Shown here piece after piece: positions 57,605-64,000 of a stretch of DNA of 64,000 bases. The DNA lies in assembly GCF_002216065.1 (NCBI RefSeq), contig NZ_CP022282.1, forward strand, positions 2,418,001 through 2,482,000, given 5' to 3'. A model generated the notes under the pieces. That model was given only the letters and a program-made list of their open reading frames with translations. It did not search any database and was not told the origin of the DNA. Both the position numbers and the translations under genes were made by a program. Source of the DNA: Chryseobacterium sp. T16E-39 (GTDB lineage: Bacteria > Bacteroidota > Bacteroidia > Flavobacteriales > Weeksellaceae). Within the stretch, counting starts at the first letter, position 1; every line of letters starts with the position of its first letter.

Positions 57605-59149
57605 ATGAAAACAAAATTCACTATTCTCGTGCTGTTTTGTGCAACACTATTATCTGCACAAAACAAGATCTTCCAAACACCTATTAATGAAAGCAGTTTG
57701 AAGAGTAACCAAAAAGTAAGTAGAGAATTAGCTTCTTCTTATTTAGCAACAAAGTACTATTCACAAGCTCCATTTAACCTAAAATCTGATCTGCAAATCA
57801 GTCTTCCCAACGGCAAAGAAATTACTGCCAAATTTAGCCGCACCTTGACCTATAGCAATAAGAGCGAATCCTATATCTACACGGTAAACAACGATCCTCA
57901 GGCAGAGCTTGTCCTTTCTCAATACGACCGTATTGTAACAGGAATGTATGCTTCAGGTACTGGAGAAAAGGTAATGTTCCATCAGACAGATGCAAATATC
58001 TTTGCACTTTCCGAAGTCAGCGACTCAAAAATCCTCAACCAGGATTCAATAGACGATTACATTCTTGACCAACCAGAAATTTCCAGCAATAAAGCAAACT
58101 CCAATGTATGCCTATCTTCCACTCCTGTTTGCCCCGCAACAAGAATTGACGTGATGGTCGTATTTACTACTGCAGCTAAAAATGCGTGGGGTGGACTTTC
58201 ACAAAGCAACTCTTTTGTCGCTACTGCTATCACCAACTTCAATACTGCACTTACCAATTCCGGGGTTTCTAATGTAACCATTAATCTGGTTTATTCCGGC
58301 GAGATCTCTTACACAGAATCAGGAAGTTTAAGTACGGATTTACCACGACTAAGAAACAACAATGATGGTTTTATGGATAATGTTCATACTTTAAGAACAA
58401 CATATGGAGCAGATCTTTGCGCTCTTGTTACCTCAACTCCTACTAATACCTGTGGCCTGGGATATGTTAACACCAGCTCAACCAACTACTCCAGCAGTTC
58501 AGGATTCTGTGTAAGCTTATACAATTGTGCTGTCTCCAATTACTCACTAGCCCATGAGCTTGGCCATAATATGGGATTAAGACACGACTGGTATGTTGAC
58601 AGCAGCACTACTCCTTGTGATCACCACCATGGGTACACCAACAAAAAAGCTATTGACCTGGGAAGCTCAAGCACTTCTTCTCAAAGATGGAGAACAATTA
58701 TGGCTTACAATGACGAGTGTTCATCAAAAGGATTCAATTGCACCAGAATTAATCGTTGGGCGAATCCGGGTATCAATTACAACAGCGATCCTACAGGAGT
58801 TGCTATTGGAAGCACAAAACCAGCAAATGAAGCTTATGGATTTACAAGATTTGCTTGTGTCGTTTCTAATTTCATGCCCGAAACCCAATCTTTCCTGACA
58901 ACAAAAGAAACACCTCGTGAAGTACAAGAATTCATTCTATATCCTAACCCGGCTAATGACATGATTCAAATTTCAGGCAATAGACCAGGCAAATATTCCT
59001 TTAAAGTTTATAACGGTATAGGGCAAAATATAATAACCACCAACGAAAAGACGATTAATCTAAAAGGATTACTATCAGGAGAGTATTTCCTCAATATTTA
59101 TGATGACAAAAATTCTTTGATAGAAAGTAAAAAGTTTATTGTTAGATAA
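57605..59149 (+). CDS. T9SS-exported M12-like (reprolysin-type) zinc metalloprotease
   Basis: 514 aa. Signal peptide (1-18, LLSAQ), propeptide-like N-terminal region to about residue 175, then a metzincin catalytic domain with HELGHNMGLRHD (317-328) and the Met-turn TIMAY (365-369). Many Cys in the catalytic part suggest disulfides. The C-terminal ~75 residues (from FILYPNPANDMIQISG) are a type A T9SS sorting domain, so the enzyme is secreted or surface-anchored through the gliding/T9SS route. Substrate unknown. Confidence 0.94.
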   Translation: MKTKFTILVLFCATLLSAQNKIFQTPINESSLKSNQKVSRELASSYLATKYYSQAPFNLKSDLQISLPNGKEITAKFSRTLTYSNKSESYIYTVNNDPQAELVLSQYDRIVTGMYASGTGEKVMFHQTDANIFALSEVSDSKILNQDSIDDYILDQPEISSNKANSNVCLSSTPVCPATRIDVMVVFTTAAKNAWGGLSQSNSFVATAITNFNTALTNSGVSNVTINLVYSGEISYTESGSLSTDLPRLRNNNDGFMDNVHTLRTTYGADLCALVTSTPTNTCGLGYVNTSSTNYSSSSGFCVSLYNCAVSNYSLAHELGHNMGLRHDWYVDSSTTPCDHHHGYTNKKAIDLGSSSTSSQRWRTIMAYNDECSSKGFNCTRINRWANPGINYNSDPTGVAIGSTKPANEAYGFTRFACVVSNFMPETQSFLTTKETPREVQEFILYPNPANDMIQISGNRPGKYSFKVYNGIGQNIITTNEKTINLKGLLSGEYFLNIYDDKNSLIESKKFIVR

Positions 59150-59172
59150 TTTCTTTTAAATAGTTAGTTTAT

Positions 59173-59215
59173 AAACCTTCAAATATCTTAACTTTATTTG
59201 AAGGTTTTATTTTTG
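59173..59215 (+). terminator. Terminator of the metalloprotease, overlapping the next promoter
   Basis: AAACCTTCAAAT / ATTTGAAGGTTT (about 59174-59205), then a T-rich tail that contains TATTTTTG (59208-59215, exact TAnnTTTG), 14 bp before the next ATG. The same bases probably serve as terminator tail and -7 box. Confidence 0.75.
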
Positions 59216-59229
59216 TAGCCTTTTATCCT

Positions 59230-59823
59230 ATGAATTACCTAGCACATTCTTTTCTTTCTTTCACTGACCAACAAATTGTAGGACAGTTCCTGGAAGACTT
59301 TATCCGAAATAAAGACCGCTTTTCATTCCCAAAGGACATTCAGGACGGAATCACTTTACACAGAGCAATTGATACTTATACAGATTCCCATCCCGCCATC
59401 CATGAAGCAAAAAAAGTATTCAGCCCTTTGGTAAGATTGTATGCCGGAGCTTTTGTAGATGTATCAATGGATTATTTTCTGGCCACTGATTATAGTCTCA
59501 ATTCATTACAAGGATGGAAAGAGCATTCGTTAAAAGTATACAGAGTACTCAATGAAAACAAAAAATGGCTTCCCGAAAATTTCAAAAATATGCTGGTAAA
59601 AATGGAATCGGATGACTGGCTTTATAATTATCGCGAAGATTGGGGAATAAAATTCAGTATACAAAATGTCCTGAATAAAGCAAAATATTTGGATAAAGAC
59701 ATCCCCGTTTTTAAAGCTTTCTTAGAAAATAAAGATTTCCTTCAGGACTGCTATAATCAATTCTTCCCGGATTTACTCGAACATACAAAAGGGATCAATG
59801 CTCTTTTACAAGTTGAAAATTAA
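59230..59823 (+). CDS. Acyl carrier protein phosphodiesterase family (AcpH-like)
   Basis: 197 aa. N-terminus MNYLAHSFLSF and the DGITLHRAIDTYTDSHP segment carry the family's His/Asp metal ligands of an HD-like fold. AcpH removes the 4'-phosphopantetheine arm from acyl carrier protein; in Bacteroidota the activity is assumed from homology. Single gene. Confidence 0.88.
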   Translation: MNYLAHSFLSFTDQQIVGQFLEDFIRNKDRFSFPKDIQDGITLHRAIDTYTDSHPAIHEAKKVFSPLVRLYAGAFVDVSMDYFLATDYSLNSLQGWKEHSLKVYRVLNENKKWLPENFKNMLVKMESDDWLYNYREDWGIKFSIQNVLNKAKYLDKDIPVFKAFLENKDFLQDCYNQFFPDLLEHTKGINALLQVEN

Positions 59824-59833
59824 TTCAATAAAA

Positions 59834-59860
59834 TAAAAAAGTACTTACAGAGTAAGCACT
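59834..59860 (-). terminator. Orphan minus-strand terminator 1
   Basis: AGTACTTAC / GTAAGCACT with an AGA loop (one wobble pair); the T run lies on the minus-strand side. No minus-strand gene directly upstream. Confidence 0.6.
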
Positions 59861-60028
59861 TCATAACCTTCTTTATTTCGCTTAAAATAATTTGATATGA
59901 AGATTATTATTTAATAAGTCAATTTTATTGCCAAAATGTTACAAACGAACGCTTGTTAGTTTTAAAAACACCTATATACCTCTATCTCAGAAGAAAAAAA
60001 TAATCCTGTAAAGCCCTTCCTGCTAAAT

Positions 60029-60054
60029 AAAAAAGCACCTACCGAAGTAAGCGC
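60029..60054 (-). terminator. Orphan minus-strand terminator 2
   Basis: GCACCTAC / GTAAGCGC (two G-T wobbles) closed by a TTCG tetraloop on the minus strand, then a T run. The sequence is similar to terminator 1, suggesting duplicated units. It lies downstream of the decayed peptide gene. Confidence 0.65.
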
Positions 60055-60219
60055 TCAATATAGTGAATTTGTGTTATTAGAATTTTTAGTGCCTGACTTA
60101 CCGGATTAAATGGGAACTTTCACGCCGGTAAGTAATAAATTATAATTGTGTTTATTAAAGCCTATTTAATCTCCTATTATGAAGATCAACAATTGTTTTG
60201 AATTGGGGCTAGTGTAGCT

Positions 60220-60403
60220 CTAGTTCATGAAGACTGGATCTATTGCATTGGCAACATTCCCAATACGTCCTTGGCAACCACTAAAACTCCTATTGTAAGG
60301 ATTATCATCAACGCGAATTTGTTGTATTCAGCCCAATTTGCGTACTTATAACACTGCAAACAGATAAGAAAACGAAGAGAAGGTAACTTTTTCTAATTTT
60401 CAT
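60220..60403 (-). pseudogene. Frameshifted small exported protein
   Basis: From the ATG at 60403 the frame gives a clear signal peptide (MKIRKSYLLFVFLSVCSVIS) followed by TQIGLNTTNSR, then TGA at 60308. One extra T (about 60310) causes this: without it the frame goes on as RDDNPYNRSFSGCQGRIGNV to a TAG at 60220, giving 60 aa. The start resembles the AQIGINTTNP-type N-terminus common in exported flavobacterial proteins. Either a real frameshift, a sequencing error, or a 31-aa peptide as it stands. Confidence 0.45.
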
Positions 60404-60786
60404 ATAAAATAATTTTGAGTAGATTATTATTTCCAACAATAAGGAACTAGTGTATTTTTTTCACCCGCATTAATTTCAATAAAAATTAATAAAATATCAC
60501 ATTTTATAAAAATTTAACATTTTAAATCTTATCAAATATAATTATTTTTATTTAAAAAACAAACAAATCTTATAATTATTAACAAATCTTAATAATAATT
60601 ATTACTCACTATTATAAGATTTAATTTATAATATAAGTTTCCTCTATTCATTTATATTATCAACAATAAATTTTCTAAATAAAATGTTAAAATATAAATT
60701 AACTTTTCCTTATATGCTTTCAAAGATAAATAATTTCTATTTATCACACAATGGTGTATTAATTTTTATAATAAAAGTATTTTAAA

Positions 60787-60816
60787 GAAAAAAAACACCT
60801 GTGAAATACAGGTGTT
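60787..60816 (-). terminator. Terminator of the DUF6702 gene
   Basis: Perfect 9-bp stem AACACCTGT / ACAGGTGTT, with a long T run on the minus strand, 18 bp after the stop. Confidence 0.9.
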
Positions 60817-60833
60817 CTTAGTATAAGGTATGA

Positions 60834-61334
60834 TTAAAATTGTTGAAATAAATACCGATTCGGATAACTCAGCTTCTCACTTTTCCTTTCTCCTTTGAGA
60901 ATGACATGAACAATATTGATCTGATCATCAAATAAATTATACAGAAAACTTACAGCAGCTTCCACTTTCTTTGGCATGTTTACAGGCTCGGTTTCTAAAA
61001 AAACATTCACCGATTCACTGTCTTCTTCATAGCCTATATAGTTTATTTTTAAAAATTTACTGTCCGCTTTCAGCTTTAGGTATTCGGTACAATAATTTTT
61101 CAAGGCTTCATCTAACTGAAGCTTATACTTGGGATCATTGAAATGAAAAGGTTTATTGTATTTCTTATTCAATGCATTTTCAAGATCGTCCAAAAAAAAA
61201 CGGCCTGTTACTTCAAATGTTTTTGACTTTGCATTATAATTGATTTCGACAGAACCCACATGATAAGGATGCTTCTCTTTAGTAAAAGAAAACAAAAAAA
61301 TAACAGGAAGTAGCAATAACCATATACCCTTCAT
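60834..61334 (-). CDS. DUF6702 family exported protein
   Basis: 166 aa with a hydrophobic N-terminal signal (MKGIWLLLLPVIFLFSF), then HPYHVGSVEINYNAKSKTFE, typical of DUF6702. Function unknown. It diverges from the HupE/UreJ gene, with the M1 peptidase next; these three families lie together in many Flavobacteriia, so they may share a role in the envelope or metal handling. The grouping is from family knowledge, the role is inference. Confidence 0.85.
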   Translation of the reverse strand: MKGIWLLLLPVIFLFSFTKEKHPYHVGSVEINYNAKSKTFEVTGRFFLDDLENALNKKYNKPFHFNDPKYKLQLDEALKNYCTEYLKLKADSKFLKINYIGYEEDSESVNVFLETEPVNMPKKVEAAVSFLYNLFDDQINIVHVILKGERKSEKLSYPNRYLFQQF

Positions 61335-61401
61335 AACCGTAGACTTAATTATTTTCCGAAATTAATCATTATTTTCGTACGCTTTACATTATCACTCTAT
61401 C

Positions 61402-61980
61402 ATGCAAGATTTTTTATTTTATTTAAAACTAGGCTGGGAACATATCATTTCTTTGGACGCTTTGGATCATCAACTTTTTGTACTGGCATTAATTGCGATC
61501 TATTCTTATAAAGATTTGAAAAAAATACTGATCCTAGTCACTGCATTTACGATTGGCCATTCCATTACTCTTGCGTTAAGTATTCTGGATGTGGTGAGAG
61601 TTCCATCGGATTGGGTAGAATTTTTAATTCCTTTAACGATCGTACTTACAGCATTGGGAAATATCATCATGAAAAACAAAAAACAGACACTGGATAAAAC
61701 AAATTATTATCTGGCTTTGATTTTTGGATTAATTCATGGAATGGGATTTGCCAATACAGCAAGAGTGATGATCGCTAAAAGCCAAAGTATTGCGATCCCT
61801 CTTTTAGGATTTAATATTGGGCTTGAATTAGGTCAAATCGTGATTGTTTTTGCTATATTAATCCTGCTTTTTATTGCTTTAACCATTTTCAAAATCAACA
61901 AAAAGGATTGGGTATTATTTATCTCGTCCGGGGTATTTGCACTGGCATTGAAAATGACTTTAGAAAGAATTCCATTTTAG
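61402..61980 (+). CDS. HupE/UreJ family membrane protein
   Basis: 192 aa with about six membrane helices. The signature FTIGHSITLALSILDVV and GLIHGMGFAN (with the conserved His) is that of HupE/UreJ-like proteins, proposed nickel or cobalt permeases. There is no urease or hydrogenase gene here, so the metal link is uncertain. A TATTTTCG near-consensus box lies about 25 bp upstream. Confidence 0.87.
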   Translation: MQDFLFYLKLGWEHIISLDALDHQLFVLALIAIYSYKDLKKILILVTAFTIGHSITLALSILDVVRVPSDWVEFLIPLTIVLTALGNIIMKNKKQTLDKTNYYLALIFGLIHGMGFANTARVMIAKSQSIAIPLLGFNIGLELGQIVIVFAILILLFIALTIFKINKKDWVLFISSGVFALALKMTLERIPF

Positions 61981-61990
61981 GCTTTAATGA

Positions 61991-62024
61991 TTGATATATT
62001 TTCAACTACTTATTGGTATATTTG
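61991..62024 (+). promoter_or_regulatory. Promoter of the M1 peptidase gene
   Basis: TTG (61991-61993), 23 bp, TATATTTG (62017-62024), 22 bp before the ATG. Confidence 0.55.
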
Positions 62025-62046
62025 AAAATTATTAAACCATTCGGTC

Positions 62047-64000
62047 ATGAAACTAAAAGTAACTGTACTTTCTGTATTCACATTTATAGGTGCGACTGCA
62101 CAAAACATTCAAAATAATCCGGGAAGCAATCACGGAAATAAATTTGAACAATTAGGAACCATTTTACCTACTCCAAATATTTACAGGACAGCATCCGGAT
62201 CTCCGGGACAAGGGTACTGGCAAAACAGAGCTGATTATTCTATTTCAGCTTATCTGGATGAGGATAAAAGAAACCTGAAAGGCTCTGAAACGATCACGTA
62301 TTATAATAATTCTCCTGATGACCTTGATTATATCTGGTTACAGTTGGATGAAAACGAAGCATCCTCTATTAACAAAGCAAATTATGGAGCTTCAACTACT
62401 CTTCCCAAAACTTCAAATGATCAACAGTTAAAAGCGACAGAACTTCCTGAAAAAGACAATGGATATGGGGTACATCTTGAAAAGGTAACCGATGCCTCAG
62501 GAAATCCTCTACTATATACAGTCAACAAAACGATGATGCGTATCGACCTGCCTAAGGTTTTAAAAAAAGGAGAAAAGCTGATTTTTAAAGTAGACTGGAA
62601 CTATAATATTACCAACCGAATCAAAATGGGTGGCCGTGGTGGTTATGAGAATTTTCCGGAGGATGGAAACGATCTTTACACCATGACCCAATGGTATCCA
62701 AGGATGTGTGTCTACAGTGATTTCCATGGATGGCAGAATCATCAGTTTACAGGAAGGGGAGAATTTGCATTGGTCTTCGGAAATTTTAAAGTATCACTGA
62801 ACGTTCCATCCGATCACGTTGTAGGAGGAACGGGTGAATGTAAAAATTACGATCAGGTCCTGTCTTCTGACCAGTTAGCCAGATACAAGAAGGCTCAGGG
62901 CTCTACTGAACCAATAGAAATAGTAACACTTGACGAAGCTAAGAAAGCTGAAAAAAATAAATCAAAGCAAAGAAAAACCTGGTTATTTGAAGCCAACGAT
63001 GTAAGAGATTTCGCCTGGACCTCATCAAGAAAATTTGTCTGGGACGGAATGGGGGTTACCATTCCTGAAAACAATAATAAAGTAATGGCTATGAGTTTCT
63101 ACGGAAAAGAAGCTTATGGATTATACAGAAAATTCTCTACAAGAGCTGTTGCCCATACCATCAAAACTTATTCAGAATTCACAATCCCATACCCTTATCC
63201 GGTTGCCCAATCTGTAGAAGCAGCTAATGGAATGGAATATCCTATGATCTGCTTCAACTTTGGAAGAACAGAGAAAGACGGAACTTATTCAGAAGGGGTT
63301 AAAAATGGAATGATTGGTGTAGTTATTCATGAAGTAGGACATAATTTCTTTCCGATGATCATTAATTCAGACGAAAGACAATGGACCTGGATGGATGAAG
63401 GTCTTAATACCTTCACAGAATATCTTACCGAAGAAAGATGGGATAATAAATTTCCATCGAAACGTGGACCCGCATGGACAATTGTAGATTATATGAAACT
63501 TCCTAAAGATCAATTGGAACCGATTATGAGTAATTCTGAAAACATTGTTCAGTTTGGCCCAAATGCCTATTCCAAACCTGCTACAGGATTGAATATTCTT
63601 CGTGAAACAATTATGGGCAGAGAACTTTTCGATAAGGCGTACAAAACATATGCTAAACGATGGGCGTTCAAACATCCTGAACCTGCAGATTTTTTCAGAA
63701 CCATGGAGGACGCAAGTGGCGAGGATCTGGACTGGTTCTGGAGAGGTTGGTTCTACGGAATAGACCCTGTTGATATTGCTATTGATAAAGTTACCATTGG
63801 TACACCGGATTTAGATGCCTCTCCAACGGGTAATGAAGTAAAGTATAAAGTAGACAAAGCGTTGGTCAATGATTTTGAAGATATCTCAAAAATAAGAAAC
63901 AAAGAGGACAAGAATATTACATTCTATGTGGACAAGGATAAGGAGGCTCAGGATTTCTACTATCGTTATGACAGAGGACAGGAAAAAGTAGACAATACAA
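62047..64000 (+). CDS. M1 family metallopeptidase (3' end outside window)
   Basis: The frame is open from the ATG at 62047 to the window edge, about 651 residues. Signal peptide MKLKVTVLSVFTFIGATAQ. The N-terminal beta domain of aminopeptidase N-like enzymes is followed by the zinc site HEVGH (428-432) with the third ligand Glu451 (WMDEGLN), the right 18-residue spacing. The usual GAMEN motif reads GMEYP here (ANGMEYPMI), as in the longer Bacteroidota M1 proteins. It probably trims peptides in the periplasm. Follows the HupE-like gene. Confidence 0.94.
   Translation, partial: MKLKVTVLSVFTFIGATAQNIQNNPGSNHGNKFEQLGTILPTPNIYRTASGSPGQGYWQNRADYSISAYLDEDKRNLKGSETITYYNNSPDDLDYIWLQLDENEASSINKANYGASTTLPKTSNDQQLKATELPEKDNGYGVHLEKVTDASGNPLLYTVNKTMMRIDLPKVLKKGEKLIFKVDWNYNITNRIKMGGRGGYENFPEDGNDLYTMTQWYPRMCVYSDFHGWQNHQFTGRGEFALVFGNFKVSLNVPSDHVVGGTGECKNYDQVLSSDQLARYKKAQGSTEPIEIVTLDEAKKAEKNKSKQRKTWLFEANDVRDFAWTSSRKFVWDGMGVTIPENNNKVMAMSFYGKEAYGLYRKFSTRAVAHTIKTYSEFTIPYPYPVAQSVEAANGMEYPMICFNFGRTEKDGTYSEGVKNGMIGVVIHEVGHNFFPMIINSDERQWTWMDEGLNTFTEYLTEERWDNKFPSKRGPAWTIVDYMKLPKDQLEPIMSNSENIVQFGPNAYSKPATGLNILRETIMGRELFDKAYKTYAKRWAFKHPEPADFFRTMEDASGEDLDWFWRGWFYGIDPVDIAIDKVTIGTPDLDASPTGNEVKYKVDKALVNDFEDISKIRNKEDKNITFYVDKDKEAQDFYYRYDRGQEKVDNT

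Larger units (their letters stand above)
59824..60833. other. Gene-poor kilobase with hairpins and a decayed small gene
   Basis: No intact gene of normal size. It holds two minus-strand terminator-like hairpins (59834-59860 and 60029-60054), a perfect inverted repeat at 60097-60132 (CTTACCGG / CCGGTAAG), a frameshifted exported-peptide gene (60220-60403) and a very A/T-rich stretch from 60420 to 60780. Confidence 0.7.

Noticed and set aside
59935..59965. TetR-like operator (AACGAACGCTTGTT-type sequence)
   Set aside because: The symmetry is incomplete and no TetR-family gene is nearby.
60240..60359. 39-codon minus frame with a hydrophobic segment (TTG start)
   Set aside because: It overlaps the peptide gene in another frame; the frame with an ATG and signal peptide and its one-base continuation explain the region better.

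Overview
This AT-rich window looks like a chromosome segment of a Flavobacteriia member, most like Chryseobacterium or a close relative. The evidence is SusC/SusD outer-membrane pairs, a peptidase with a type IX secretion (T9SS) sorting domain, a GLPGLI-family protein, TamL, a fused cbb3 oxidase subunit CcoNO, a DUF6702-HupE-M1 peptidase trio, and many promoters of the Bacteroidota form TTG-N(14-23)-TAnnTTTG. I see no rRNA, CRISPR array, integrase, transposase or phage module. It is mostly ordinary chromosomal backbone with a few accessory islands.

Layout. 1-2.2 kb: the end of a radical-SAM DNA-repair-type gene, its usual TIGR03915/DUF4130 partner, and a DUF4846 lipoprotein. 2.3-4.4 kb: glycolytic pfkA-gapA with a terminator. 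4.7-6.8 kb: a LuxR-type regulator and a DUF2236 (MpaB-like) protein. 6.9-13 kb: recA, a convergent S9 peptidase, htpG. 13.1-16.1 kb: a small-protein island with a lipoprotein, a GLPGLI protein, a 31-aa reading frame, a cysteine-containing exported peptide, an XRE regulator, an alkyltransferase-like protein and a 48-aa protein. 16.2-19.4 kb: deoxyhypusine-synthase homologue, outer-membrane barrel, arfB, menE. 19.4-20.2 kb: two identical tRNA-Gln(TTG) genes around a 115-aa unknown. 20.3-24.6 kb: exported agmatine deiminase-family enzyme with a barrel protein, a permease with a CarboxypepD_reg-like protein, and a small HTH regulator. 24.8-28 kb: ccoNO-ccoP. 28.2-36.6 kb: tamB-tamL-BrkB operon. 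36.6-38.4 kb: argS. 38.6-48.8 kb: two SusCD loci. 49.5-56.3 kb: rnhB, yidC, pyrG, a YceI protein, a membrane protein, radA. 56.4-59.8 kb: AraC-type membrane regulator, T9SS-exported M12-like metalloprotease, ACP phosphodiesterase. 59.8-60.8 kb: a gene-poor kilobase with hairpins and a frameshifted exported-peptide remnant. 60.8-64 kb: DUF6702, HupE/UreJ and an M1 aminopeptidase cut by the window edge.

The genes group into envelope biogenesis (tamB/tamL, yidC, SusCD, barrels), core information processing (recA, radA, rnhB, argS, arfB, tRNA-Gln), energy metabolism (pfkA, gapA, menE for menaquinone, cbb3 oxidase) and exported hydrolases (S9, M12, M1). I did not find a clear-cut new defence or biosynthetic system. 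The items most worth a second look are the small exported-peptide loci at 13.1-15.5 kb and 60.2-60.4 kb, the near-identical promoter blocks of the two SusC genes, the nested hairpins after ccoP, and the bacterial deoxyhypusine-synthase homologue near an exported agmatine deiminase-like enzyme. All identifications were made by reading the sequence; no database search was run.
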